The notes: generated by a model from the letters alone, not told the origin. A stretch of 9,713 bases of DNA from Candidatus Krumholzibacteriia bacterium (GCA_014859985.1 JACZKN010000457.1:1-9713), one strand, 5' to 3'; shown: positions 1 through 7,835, counted from the stretch's first letter. Translations and numbers: made by a program.

Positions 1-12
1 GCGGCGCCCCGC

Positions 13-126
13 CTATTCGTAGCTGGCCAGGGCCTCGTCCCGGGTCGGGAACACCGCGAAGATGTTCTGCAGCTGGGAGATGTAGAAGATGCTGAGCACC
101 CGCTCCTTCACCGCGCAGATCTTCAT
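13..126 (-). pseudogene. C-terminal remnant of a STAS-domain (anti-sigma factor antagonist-like) protein
   Basis: The last 37 codons before the TAG at 15-13 read like the end of a STAS domain. They contain a strand with MKICAVKERV, a helix and loop with FYISQLQNIF, and a final FPTRDEALAS helix, the common ending of SpoIIAA/RsbV-type proteins. The homologous frame probably runs a few codons further upstream (DAAEGS, to about 144). A complete STAS protein is roughly 100-120 residues, so about two thirds is missing, including the strand and loop that carry the phosphorylated serine. In its place lies the 3' end of the TPR gene in another frame. An ATG at 126 preceded by GAGGG could still give a 37-residue peptide, but it could not fold as a STAS domain. 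A real deletion and a misassembly at about 143-150 are both possible. The family call rests on pattern recognition of a short piece. Confidence 0.6.
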
Positions 127-142
127 GCTGCCCTCGGCGGCA

Positions 143-1786
143 TCAGCTCCCGGTCCGGCAGTAGCAGGACGCCTTGGCCGCGATGTCCGCCCGGGCGAAG
201 GCGGCACGGAAGGCCTTTTCCGCCGCCGCGGCCTCGGCCAGGCGCTCGCCGCGGCGCAGGCACTCCTCCAGGCCCAGCAGGGCCCAGCCGTTGCCCGGGT
301 GCCGCACCAGGTCGGCCCGGTAGACCGCCTCGGCCTCCTCGAGCTGTCCCTGCTCCAGCAGCAGCGCCCCCAGGGCGTGGCGCACCGGCTGCATCCAGCC
401 CCAGGGCTCGTCGTAGCGCAGTTCGTCGTCCCGGACCGCCGCCTCCCGCAGCAGGGCGAAGGCCCGTTCGTGGTTGCCGCGCCGGTACTCGAGCTCGCCC
501 TCGGCCAGCGGCAGGCCGACCGCGAGCACGGTGGCCGCGTCGTTGTTGCCCACCTGGCGGCTCTCCGGCACGGCGGCCGCGGCCGCCTGGAACGCGGCGA
601 ATTCCGCCTCCGCCTCCGCCACCCGGCCCAGGGCCGAGAGGGCCATGGTGCGGCCGTAGCGCCAGTAGGCCACGCTCAGCTGCAGGTCCGCCGGCGGCTC
701 CGGCTCCTGCAGGATCTCCTGCCACAGCCCGAAGCGCACCATCACGTGGATCGGCACCTGGACGAAGGCGTCCAGGAAGTCGGGGAACGCGCGCACCGTC
801 TCCAGGGGCAGGTTCTGCACCATCTCCCGGGCGGCCTCCATGGCCACCTCGCGCCGGCCCTCGAACATGGCCGCGTAGGCCAGGAAGTGGTAGTTGTGGG
901 CCCGGTAGAGGGTGAAGAAGCCGCGCCCGCCGCCCCGCTCGAGCAGGCGCTTGTCCGTGGCGATGGCCCGCTGGTTGGCCGTCACGGCGGCGGCGTACCT
1001 GCCGGTGCGGATGTCGATGTGGGCGGGCATGTGCACCAGGTGGCCGGCGTCCGGGACCAGGTCGCGCAGGCGGTCGGCGGCGACGGCGGCGCGCTCCGGC
1101 TGGGGCGAGGCCTCCATGGTGTGGATCAGGAAGTGGTTGGCGCCCGGATGGTCCGGCGCCTTGGCCAGGACGTCCTCCAGGATGGCGATGACCTCCCCGG
1201 TCCCGGGCTGCATCTCGCCCGCCGGCGTCCACAGGTCCCAGGGCCGCAGGTCCATCAGCGCCTCGGCGGCCATGGCCAGCACGTCGGCGTCGTCCGGGTG
1301 GGTCAGGCGCACCTCGCGCATGGCCGCGGCGTAGGCCTCGTCCAGGGGCTTGCGGTCCTCGGGCGCCGGCCAGGCGTAGCGCAGGGCCAGGGCGTCGATG
1401 AGGTCGCGCTCGACGGGCGTGACCGGGGCGGCCGCAGCCAGCTCCTTGGCCCGGGTCACGGCCGCGAAGGCGTCCCGGCTCGCGTCCTCGTCCATCGCCG
1501 GATTGTTGATGTGGGGGCCGAGCACGTAGGCGATCCCCCACTGGGCCATGGCGCAGGTCGGATCCAGCTCGGCGGCCGCCGCGAAGAAGTCGCGGGCCTC
1601 CTCGTGGTTGAACGCGAAGGTCAGGACCAGGCCCTGGTCGAAGTAGCGCTGGGCCTCGGGCGACTGCGTGGTCACCGGGCGCCGCCAGGTGCCCAGGTCG
1701 GCGTACAGGACCGGCGGCGCGCCCGCGGCGACCGTGGCCGCGGCCGTGGCCAGCAGCAGGAGACAACAGGATACGGCGTGACGCAT
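143..1786 (-). CDS. Exported tetratricopeptide-repeat protein of unknown function
   Basis: This is a 547-residue protein. The N-terminus looks like a Sec signal peptide: MRHAV, a hydrophobic core of Leu/Ala/Val to about residue 21, and a likely signal peptidase I site near AGA-PP, so it should act outside the cytoplasm. The mature part is helical. TPR-like repeats lie near residues 43-75 (YFDQGLVLTFAFNHEEARDFF), and again at the C-terminus in a series of A-E-A-x-Y and G-x-L-E-E-A units. A conserved-looking middle block holds H218, H222, H249, H252 and H256 (NHFLIHTMEASP, then HLVHMPAHI). The same block recurs in a widespread family of TPR proteins with no assigned reaction. The ATG is supported by GAAAGGA with a 7-base spacer. 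The protein ends in CYCRTGS, which looks like a natural family terminus, right beside the STAS remnant. The upstream gap is 143 bases, so it probably has its own promoter. Being a TPR protein suggests protein binding, but no partner can be named. Confidence 0.85.
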   Translation of the reverse strand: MRHAVSCCLLLLATAAATVAAGAPPVLYADLGTWRRPVTTQSPEAQRYFDQGLVLTFAFNHEEARDFFAAAAELDPTCAMAQWGIAYVLGPHINNPAMDEDASRDAFAAVTRAKELAAAAPVTPVERDLIDALALRYAWPAPEDRKPLDEAYAAAMREVRLTHPDDADVLAMAAEALMDLRPWDLWTPAGEMQPGTGEVIAILEDVLAKAPDHPGANHFLIHTMEASPQPERAAVAADRLRDLVPDAGHLVHMPAHIDIRTGRYAAAVTANQRAIATDKRLLERGGGRGFFTLYRAHNYHFLAYAAMFEGRREVAMEAAREMVQNLPLETVRAFPDFLDAFVQVPIHVMVRFGLWQEILQEPEPPADLQLSVAYWRYGRTMALSALGRVAEAEAEFAAFQAAAAAVPESRQVGNNDAATVLAVGLPLAEGELEYRRGNHERAFALLREAAVRDDELRYDEPWGWMQPVRHALGALLLEQGQLEEAEAVYRADLVRHPGNGWALLGLEECLRRGERLAEAAAAEKAFRAAFARADIAAKASCYCRTGS

Positions 1787-1870
1787 GACGGCGTCCTTTC
1801 GCTGGGGTGGTCCACGGGCACACGGTCACGCCGGCCGATGGTCCGCGGCCCGCGTGGTGGGATCGGGATC

Positions 1871-1901
1871 ATCCTAGCACATATCGGATAGGATTTGTCC
1901 A
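1871..1901 (-). promoter_or_regulatory. Possible promoter and dyad upstream of the TPR gene
   Basis: On the minus strand TGGACA (1901-1896) is a 5/6 match to a -35 box, and TAGGAT (1876-1871) a 4/6 match to a -10 box. The 19-base spacer is longer than ideal. The candidate -10 is also one arm of a perfect 6-base inverted repeat, ATCCTA/TAGGAT at 1871-1876 and 1889-1894 with 12 bases between. This is the usual geometry of an operator for a dimeric repressor. This AT-richer island lies between the kinase stop and the TPR start. Both readings are inferred from spacing and symmetry only. Confidence 0.35.
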
Positions 1902-1929
1902 GTATGCTTTCAGGGGGCCGGCGGGGCGC

Positions 1930-3075
1930 TCAAAGCGGCAGGCACACCTGGAAGTCGGTGCCCGCCCGGTCGGTGGACGTGAAGGTGAGTTCTCCCCCCA
2001 GCAGCCGTTCGGTGAACAGCCGCGCGGACCAGGCGCCCAGCCCGTGCCCCGGGCCCGGCTTGGTGGAGAAGTTCTTCTGGAAGATGCGGGGCTGGATCTC
2101 CCGGGGGATGGCCGCGGGGTTCAGCACGTGGAAGACGACGCCGGCGCGGCCGCAGTCGGCCCGGACGTCGACCCGGCCGCCGGGTTCGGTGGCCTCCAGG
2201 GCGTTGACCACCAGGTTCACCAGCACCCGGACCAGCAGCCACAGGTCCGTGGTCGCCGTCGCCCCGGGGTCGCCTGAGGCCACGGCCAGGGTCCTGCCCC
2301 GGGCCGCGGGGTGGTGCAGGAAGACCCGGCGCACTTCGTCCAGCACCGCGGCCACGGGCACCTCGGTGCGGGTCAGCTTCAGGCGCTGCAGGTCGTCCTG
2401 ATGCAGCAGGCGTTGCAGCTGCACTTCGCGGTTCAGCTGATCCACGAGCCGGCCGATCTGGCCGGCCAGCTGCCGGCGTTCGCGTTCGTCCTGTTCCTCC
2501 TGCACCAGCTCCGCGGCCACGGCCAGGCCCTGCAGGACGTTGGCGACGTCGTGGTAGAACACCTGCTCCAGCGAAGCCCGGCGCTGCTCCGGTCCGGCGT
2601 CCTGCAGGAACAACAGCAGGATGCGCTCGCCGCCCAGGTCGACGGGGCTGGCGCGCACGCGCAGCACGAGATCCTGCGTGGCGCCGTTGCGGACCACCTC
2701 GGCCACGCACAGGCGTTCCTGGGGCCGGCCCTCGGCCAGGGCGCCCATCATGGCGATCACGGCGCCGCAGGTGGCGCAGTGCAGGGTCGTGCCGCAGCCC
2801 TGGGGGGGCTCGTGGGCATGGATACAGCGGATGGCCTCGCCCGGCCGCAGGCCCAGCACGTCGGCCACCTCCCGATAGCCCAGGGCGGCCAGGAACCCGT
2901 GGTTCACGGCCAGGATCTGCCGGTTCCTGTCCAGGATGGCCAGCAGGCCGCCCACGGTTTCCAGCAGGACATCGGTCACGGGGTTGTTGGCCAGCAGGCC
3001 CAGGCGGCGGGCCAGTTCGGCGGGCGCCGTGCGGGCGGCGGGGGCGTAGTGGGTTTCGATGCGGGGAGCGTTCAT
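1930..3075 (-). CDS. Cytosolic PAS-domain sensor histidine kinase with Cys/His cluster
   Basis: This is a 381-residue protein with no transmembrane segment or signal peptide, so it should sense an intracellular cue. A PAS domain covers about residues 35-160 (LLAILDRNRQILAVNHGFLAALGY). It holds a C-x-H-x-H-x5-C-x5-C-x2-C cluster: C84, H86, H88, C94, C100 and C103. A dimerisation/phosphoacceptor helix follows, with H175 in FYHDVANVLQGL. The ATPase domain has N291 in LVNLVVNALEAT, an FSTK F-box and a GHGLG G2 box. The usual D-x-G-x-G G1 motif is replaced by LNPAAIP, which matches a known kinase subgroup with HNPG-type motifs. An ATG 20 codons upstream also opens the frame, but the chosen ATG has GGAGG 7 bases before it and starts closer to the domain. 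No response regulator is adjacent, so the phosphorylation target is unknown. The acetyltransferase lies 97 bases upstream and may be co-transcribed. The ligand (metal, Fe-S, redox or none) is inference. Confidence 0.88.
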   Translation of the reverse strand: MNAPRIETHYAPAARTAPAELARRLGLLANNPVTDVLLETVGGLLAILDRNRQILAVNHGFLAALGYREVADVLGLRPGEAIRCIHAHEPPQGCGTTLHCATCGAVIAMMGALAEGRPQERLCVAEVVRNGATQDLVLRVRASPVDLGGERILLLFLQDAGPEQRRASLEQVFYHDVANVLQGLAVAAELVQEEQDERERRQLAGQIGRLVDQLNREVQLQRLLHQDDLQRLKLTRTEVPVAAVLDEVRRVFLHHPAARGRTLAVASGDPGATATTDLWLLVRVLVNLVVNALEATEPGGRVDVRADCGRAGVVFHVLNPAAIPREIQPRIFQKNFSTKPGPGHGLGAWSARLFTERLLGGELTFTSTDRAGTDFQVCLPL

Positions 3076-3082
3076 GACGCCG

Positions 3083-3087
3083 CCTCC
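3083..3087 (-). promoter_or_regulatory. Shine-Dalgarno site of the histidine kinase
   Basis: GGAGG on the minus strand lies 7 bases before the ATG at 3075. It decides between this start and the ATG at 3135, which would add 20 Arg/Gly-rich residues. Confidence 0.75.
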
Positions 3088-3141
3088 CCCGGGTTCGCGT
3101 CGGTGGGGACGATATCGTTGAAAAAGTAACATCAATTCCAG

Positions 3142-3154
3142 CGATGGACCATCG
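3142..3154. promoter_or_regulatory. Short perfect palindrome between acetyltransferase and kinase genes
   Basis: CGATGG and CCATCG flank one central base in the 97-base gap after the acetyltransferase stop and before the kinase start. A short GC palindrome, CCGGCGCCGG, lies beside it at about 3163-3172. An operator or a small hairpin in the mRNA is possible. There is no T-run, so it is not a convincing terminator. Short dyads are common by chance in GC-rich DNA. Confidence 0.25.
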
Positions 3155-3172
3155 GGAAACGCCGGCGCCGGG

Positions 3173-3598
3173 CTAGAATCGGTCCGGCTCCCCCCCCGGC
3201 CGCCGCACCATGGCGTCGCACACCTTGTAGCCGAACTGCTCGTACAGGCCGTGGGCGTCCTTGGTGCGCAGGACCTGCTGGGCCACCTGCCCCACGTCCG
3301 GATGCTCGTCCAGGCATTCCATCATCCACTTGCCCAGGCCGACGCTGCGGTGGTCGGGATGGACGATCACGTCGCAGATCCAGGCGAAGGTGCACTTGTC
3401 GGTGACCACGCGGGCGAAGCCCACCTGGCGGTCGCCGTGGAAGAGGCCGAAGCACACCGAGTTCTCGAGGGACTTCTCGATGACGTCCTTCGGCCGGCCC
3501 GACGCCCAGTAGGTCTGCTGCAGCGCGGGCACGATGTAGTAGAGATCCAGCTGCGACTTGTCGTCGCTCAGCCGGTAGGTTCCCCTGGTCCACTCCAT
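3173..3598 (-). CDS. GNAT-family N-acetyltransferase
   Basis: This 141-residue protein has the length of a single GNAT domain. It would transfer an acetyl group from acetyl-CoA to an amine on a small molecule or protein; the substrate cannot be read from the sequence. Strands beta2-beta4 are visible (CFGLFHGDRQVGFARVVTD, then FAWICDVIVHPDHR). The acetyl-CoA pyrophosphate loop R-S-V-G-L-G-K spans residues 84-90, and the C-terminal DAHGLYEQFGY segment, typical of the fold, spans about 114-124. The ATG is preceded by AAGGAGG with a 9-base spacer. The gene begins 18 bases after the asnS stop on the same strand, so the two are almost certainly co-transcribed. That does not prove a functional link, although a role near translation or aminoacyl metabolism is conceivable. 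No frameshift or missing motif is seen. Confidence 0.88.
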   Translation of the reverse strand: MEWTRGTYRLSDDKSQLDLYYIVPALQQTYWASGRPKDVIEKSLENSVCFGLFHGDRQVGFARVVTDKCTFAWICDVIVHPDHRSVGLGKWMMECLDEHPDVGQVAQQVLRTKDAHGLYEQFGYKVCDAMVRRPGGEPDRF

Positions 3599-3616
3599 GG
3601 CATTGGGCCTCCTTCC

Positions 3617-5017
<1,401 letters not shown>

Positions 5018-5063
5018 GTGTCGGATCCTTCAGGATGCGGGTTCGCTGCGCCGGGAAGCGCAG

Positions 5064-5092
5064 AAGATAACACGGGGGGCCGGGGGCCTCAA
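5064..5092 (-). promoter_or_regulatory. Candidate sigma-70-type promoter of asnS
   Basis: On the minus strand TTGAGG (5092-5087) and TATCTT (5069-5064) are separated by 17 bases, each a 4/6 match to consensus. They sit in the 106-base gap after the MATE gene, leaving an untranslated leader of about 40 bases before asnS. No T-box or other leader riboswitch fits in so short a leader. Confidence 0.45.
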
Positions 5093-5123
5093 CCGCGGCC
5101 CCGGTCGCCGGCCCTGCGGCCGT

Positions 5124-6521
5124 TCAGATCTGCCTGCGCTTCCAGCGGCCGCGCCGGAACACCAGGATCGCCACCAGGGCCATCAGCACCTCGGCGATGG
5201 TGATCGACGCGTACACCCCCGGCGCCCCGAAGGACGTGTGGTGCGCCAGGGTCCAGGCCAACGGCAGCTGGAAGCACCAGTAGCAGAAGAAGTTGATCAC
5301 CGTCGGGGTGATGGTGTCGCCGGCCCCGTTGAAGGCCTGGGTCACCACCATGCCGAAGGCGTAGAAGCCGTAGCCGTAGGCCACCACCCGCAGGCAGGCC
5401 GCCCCCAGCGCCAGCACCTCGGGCTCGGCGGTGAACAGCCCCACCAGGGCCCGCGGCCAGGCGATGAACACCAGCGCCACCACCGCCAGGAACCCGGCGT
5501 TGTAGAAGCCGGTGCGCCAGACCGAGGCCTCGGCCCGGTCCGGCCGGCCCGCGCCCAGGTTCTGGCCCACCAGCGTGGCCGCGGCGTTGGCCACGCCCCA
5601 CGACGGCATCAGCACGAACAGGATGATGCGGATGGCGATGGTGTAGCCCGCCACCGCCGCCGCCCCGAAGGTCGAGACCAGCCGCACCAGCACCACCCAG
5701 CTGGCGGTGGCGATCAGGTTCTGGCCGATGCCCCCCAGCGACACCCGCATCAGCCGCAGCATCACCGGCGTGCGCAGGCGCAGGTGGGACCGTTCGAGGC
5801 GCAGGGTGCCCGTGCCCCGGCCCAGCATCACGCACTGGTAGGCCACCCCCACCCCGCGGCCGATGGTGGTGGCGACGGCCGCGCCGGTCAGCCCCAGCTC
5901 GGGGAACGGCCCCCAGCCGAAGATCAGGCAGGGGTCCAGCACGATGTTCACGCCGTTCGCGAGCCAGAGCACGCGCATGGCCAGGGCGGCGTCCCCCGCG
6001 CCCCGGAAGACGGCGTTGAACATGAAGATGCCCATGATCGTGGCGTTGCCGGCGAGCATCCAGCGGGTGTAGCCGGCGCCTTGGGCCACCAGTTCGGGCG
6101 AGCCGCCCATCAGGCTCAGCAGGTCCGGCGCGAAGACCGCCCCCGGCACGGCGATCAGCAGGGAGACGACGAGGCCCAGGCCCACGGCCTGCACCGCGGC
6201 GTCGGCGGCGCCTTCCTTGTCCTTCTCGCCGATGCGGCGGGCCACCATGGCGGTGGCGGCCATGCTCAGGCCGGCGGCCACGGCGTAGACGACGGTGATC
6301 ACGGCCTCGGTCAGGCCGACGGTGGCGACGGCGTCCACGCCCAGGCGCGAGACGAACCACATGTCGGTGACGGCGAACACCGACTCCATGACCATCTCGA
6401 GCACCATGGGTACGGCCAGCAGCACGACAGCCCGGCCCACGGTCTCGGCGGTGTAGTCGCGCTCGCCGCCGGCGAGCGCCTCCTTGAGCAGGGCGAAGAC
6501 GGACCCGCGGCGGGCGGGCAT
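5124..6521 (-). CDS. MATE-family multidrug/Na+ (or H+) antiporter
   Basis: This is an inner-membrane efflux pump that exports cationic drugs or toxic metabolites in exchange for Na+ or H+. The protein is 465 residues, normal for MATE carriers, and is built almost wholly of hydrophobic stretches consistent with 12 helices in two pseudo-symmetric halves. Family signatures in the first half include LAVPMVLEMVMESVFAVTDMWF (helix 1), a helix 2 with GLTEAVITVVYAVAAGLSMAA, and ATAMVARRIGEKD. Later ones are FRGAGDAALAM, NIVLDPCLIFG and, in the second half, LVGQNLGAGRPDRA and AFNGAGDTITP. The C-terminus ends in a basic tail, RRGRWKRRQI. An ATG 10 codons upstream is in frame, but the chosen start has GGAGG 6 bases before it. 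It is transcribed divergently from the ATL gene. Specificity cannot be inferred, and the nearest substrate-known relatives (NorM, DinF) cannot be told apart by eye. Confidence 0.93.
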   Translation of the reverse strand: MPARRGSVFALLKEALAGGERDYTAETVGRAVVLLAVPMVLEMVMESVFAVTDMWFVSRLGVDAVATVGLTEAVITVVYAVAAGLSMAATAMVARRIGEKDKEGAADAAVQAVGLGLVVSLLIAVPGAVFAPDLLSLMGGSPELVAQGAGYTRWMLAGNATIMGIFMFNAVFRGAGDAALAMRVLWLANGVNIVLDPCLIFGWGPFPELGLTGAAVATTIGRGVGVAYQCVMLGRGTGTLRLERSHLRLRTPVMLRLMRVSLGGIGQNLIATASWVVLVRLVSTFGAAAVAGYTIAIRIILFVLMPSWGVANAAATLVGQNLGAGRPDRAEASVWRTGFYNAGFLAVVALVFIAWPRALVGLFTAEPEVLALGAACLRVVAYGYGFYAFGMVVTQAFNGAGDTITPTVINFFCYWCFQLPLAWTLAHHTSFGAPGVYASITIAEVLMALVAILVFRRGRWKRRQI

Positions 6522-6527
6522 GGGCGA

Positions 6528-6532
6528 CCTCC
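6528..6532 (-). promoter_or_regulatory. Shine-Dalgarno site of the MATE gene
   Basis: GGAGG on the minus strand sits 6 bases before the ATG at 6521, favouring it over the ATG at 6551. The motif could also pair with a nearby CTCC (a four-base stem across a three-base loop), which might slightly mask it. Confidence 0.7.
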
Positions 6533-6549
6533 GGTGGAGTGAAGGCGGC

Positions 6550-6555
6550 AATATA
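6550..6555 (-). promoter_or_regulatory. Possible -10 element of the MATE gene
   Basis: TATATT on the minus strand (5/6 to the -10 consensus) lies in the 148-base divergent region between the MATE and ATL starts and would give a leader of about 20 bases. No good -35 box is found at the right distance. If the promoter is real, the ATG at 6551 lies inside it and cannot be the translation start. Confidence 0.35.
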
Positions 6556-6659
6556 CGGCATCATGGTCGGGGTGTTGCATGAAGATTGCGCGGATGCGCC
6601 GTTTGCAACCCCGGGGGACGATCCTGCGTCTTGCAGGGGCTTGCCGAGGTCCCGGAACC

Positions 6660-6664
6660 GGAGG
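6660..6664 (+). promoter_or_regulatory. Shine-Dalgarno site deciding the GTG start of the ATL gene
   Basis: GGAGG lies 5 bases before the GTG at 6670. The only longer candidate, a TTG at 6586, has no comparable site and would add 28 residues that do not look like the domain. Confidence 0.65.
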
Positions 6665-6669
6665 TCCGC

Positions 6670-6984
6670 GTGGGCGACCTGCGCCGCTACGAACGCATCT
6701 ACCTGGTCGTCGCCGCGATCCCGCCGGGGCGCGTCAGCACCTACGGGCAGGTGGCCGAACTGGCCGGCCTGCCCGGCCGCGCGCGGCTGGTGGGCCGGGC
6801 CCTGGGCGAGCTGCCGGACCGCCACCCGGCGCCGTGGTACCGGGTCGTGGGCGCGGGCGGGCGCATCAGCCCGCGGGGGGACGGGTCGTCCGCAGACGAG
6901 CAGCGTCTGCTGCTGGAGGACGAGGGCGTCGAATTCTCGGCCGGCGGCCTCATCGACCTGGTGAGGTACGGCTGGGATGGGTGA
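6670..6984 (+). CDS. Alkyltransferase-like protein (ATL, MGMT-related, Cys replaced by Trp)
   Basis: This 104-residue protein matches the DNA-binding domain of O6-alkylguanine-DNA alkyltransferase. The helix-turn-helix segment is visible (IPPGRVSTYGQVAELAG), including the base-flipping tyrosine in the STYGQVA motif and the arginine finger in ARLVGRAL. The active-site PCHRV motif of true alkyltransferases is here PWYRVV. Replacement of the acceptor cysteine by tryptophan is the hallmark of ATL proteins, which cannot remove the alkyl group but bind O6-alkylguanine and direct it to nucleotide excision repair. The relay histidine is also gone (Tyr), which supports loss of transferase activity. 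The end has the usual GRIS and EQRLLLEDEGVEF segments. The start is a GTG with a good ribosome site, giving a length typical of bacterial ATLs. A stem-loop begins at its stop codon, and the dehydrogenase follows 92 bases later on the same strand. Confidence 0.88.
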   Translation: MGDLRRYERIYLVVAAIPPGRVSTYGQVAELAGLPGRARLVGRALGELPDRHPAPWYRVVGAGGRISPRGDGSSADEQRLLLEDEGVEFSAGGLIDLVRYGWDG

Positions 6985-7013
6985 GCCGCGGGCTTGCGGT
7001 GCGCCGCGGCTCA
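6982..7013 (+). terminator. Stem-loop overlapping the ATL stop codon
   Basis: A perfect 10-base inverted repeat, TGAGCCGCGG and CCGCGGCTCA, encloses a 12-base loop. The left arm begins with the TGA stop codon of the ATL gene. No T-run follows, so this is not a classical intrinsic terminator. It could be a weak or assisted terminator, or an mRNA 3'-end stabiliser. Confidence 0.4.
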
Positions 7014-7022
7014 TCTAGCATG

Positions 7023-7050
7023 GGAGGAGGCCCCCCGGAGGGCCTCCTTC
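7023..7050 (+). promoter_or_regulatory. Second GC-rich hairpin in the leader of the dehydrogenase gene
   Basis: AGGAGGCCC (7025-7033) pairs perfectly with GGGCCTCCT (7040-7048) around a six-base loop. Two further outer positions can pair if one G-U is allowed. It lies 27 bases before the SDR start codon and is followed only by TTC, not a T-run. It may act as a 5' mRNA structure or as the second half of a tandem terminator. Confidence 0.4.
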
Positions 7051-7076
7051 ACCTTCCAACCTGGGAGCACGCCATC

Positions 7077-7778
7077 ATGATCATCAGAGGAGCCCGCGCC
7101 CTGGTCACCGGCGGCAGCGAGGGCATCGGCCGCGGCATCGCCGAGGCCTTGTTGGCCAAGGGGGCCAAGGTGGCCGTCATGGCCCGCGACGAGGGGAAGT
7201 TGGCCGCGGCGGCCAAGGAGATGGGTGCCCTGGCGGTGGCCGGCGACGTGGCGCGCGAAGTGGACGCCGATGGTGCCGTGGCCCGCACCGTCGAGGCCTT
7301 CGGCGGCCTGGACATCCTCGTGAACAACGCCGGTATCGGCTACTTCGCCCCCCTGGTGGAGCTGGACCAGGCGCAGTTCGAGCGCGTGTTCGCCGTCAAC
7401 GTGACCGGCGCCATGCTGATGGGCCGGGCCGCGGCGCGGGTGTTCGTGGCCCAGGAGCGCGGGACGATCGTCAACATCTCCTCCACCAGCGGGCTGGCCG
7501 GGGGCAAGGGCTCGTCGGCCTACTCGAGCAGCAAGTTCGCGCTGCGCGGCATGACCGAGTGCTGGCGCGCCGAGCTGCGGCCCCACAACATCCGCGTGAT
7601 GCTGGTCAACCCGTCCGAGGTGCAGACGCCGTTCTTCGGCAAGGTGGGGATGGAGCAGAAGCAGTCGGAGAAGAAGCTGCGGCCGTCGGAGATCGCCGAC
7701 GCCATCGTGGGGGCGCTGGAGATCGACGACCGGGGGTTCATCCCGGAGTTCTCGGTGTTTGCTACGAATCCGTTCTAG
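7077..7778 (+). CDS. Short-chain dehydrogenase/reductase (SDR, FabG-like)
   Basis: This is an NAD(P)-dependent oxidoreductase of the classical SDR type, 233 residues long, with a Rossmann fold and cytoplasmic. The cofactor loop TGGSEGIG spans residues 11-18. A basic R37 after beta2 hints at NADP preference, and D58 lies in GDV. The structural NNAG motif is at 83-86 and N108 in AVNVTG. The catalytic S136, Y149 and K153 are all present (YSSSK). The C-terminal part has VNPSEVQTPFF, where other SDRs have PGxVxT. The nearest-looking members are 3-oxoacyl-ACP-reductase-like and generic SDR proteins; the substrate cannot be told. The frame stays open upstream to 6579, but that stretch overlaps the ATL gene in a wrong frame. 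The ATG at 7077 is preceded by GGGAG, with 9 bases of spacing. It is the last gene before a strong terminator. Confidence 0.92.
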   Translation: MIIRGARALVTGGSEGIGRGIAEALLAKGAKVAVMARDEGKLAAAAKEMGALAVAGDVAREVDADGAVARTVEAFGGLDILVNNAGIGYFAPLVELDQAQFERVFAVNVTGAMLMGRAAARVFVAQERGTIVNISSTSGLAGGKGSSAYSSSKFALRGMTECWRAELRPHNIRVMLVNPSEVQTPFFGKVGMEQKQSEKKLRPSEIADAIVGALEIDDRGFIPEFSVFATNPF

Positions 7779-7797
7779 GGAGTGGGCGTGAACCAGG

Positions 7798-7832
7798 GGG
7801 CGCTGCTGCGGCGGCGCCCTTTTTTCTTTTTT
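7798..7832 (+). terminator. Strong intrinsic terminator after the dehydrogenase gene
   Basis: GGGCGC (7798-7803) pairs with GCGCCC (7814-7819). Three more pairs inside (one G-U) extend the stem to nine, closing on a four-base loop. Six T, one C and six T follow directly. This is the clearest Rho-independent terminator in the window, and it isolates the HNH gene transcriptionally. Confidence 0.9.
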
Positions 7833-7835
7833 CCC

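Noticed and set aside
89..1891. A 600-codon open frame on the plus strand opposite the TPR gene
   Set aside because: Its translation is Gly/Arg/His/Val-rich filler without any domain, and the minus strand gives a coherent signal peptide and TPR protein. It is a high-GC antisense shadow.
6541..6669. A regulated divergent promoter suggested by repeated TTGCA words near 6574, 6604 and 6632
   Set aside because: The words are short and irregularly spaced, and no -35/-10 pair fits on the plus strand. There is not enough to call an operator.
6579..7076. N-terminal extension of the dehydrogenase back to an ATG at 6579
   Set aside because: The added 166 residues are Arg/Gly/Pro-rich, lie over the ATL gene in another frame and contain no SDR sequence. 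The Rossmann loop begins 11 residues after the ATG at 7077, as normal.
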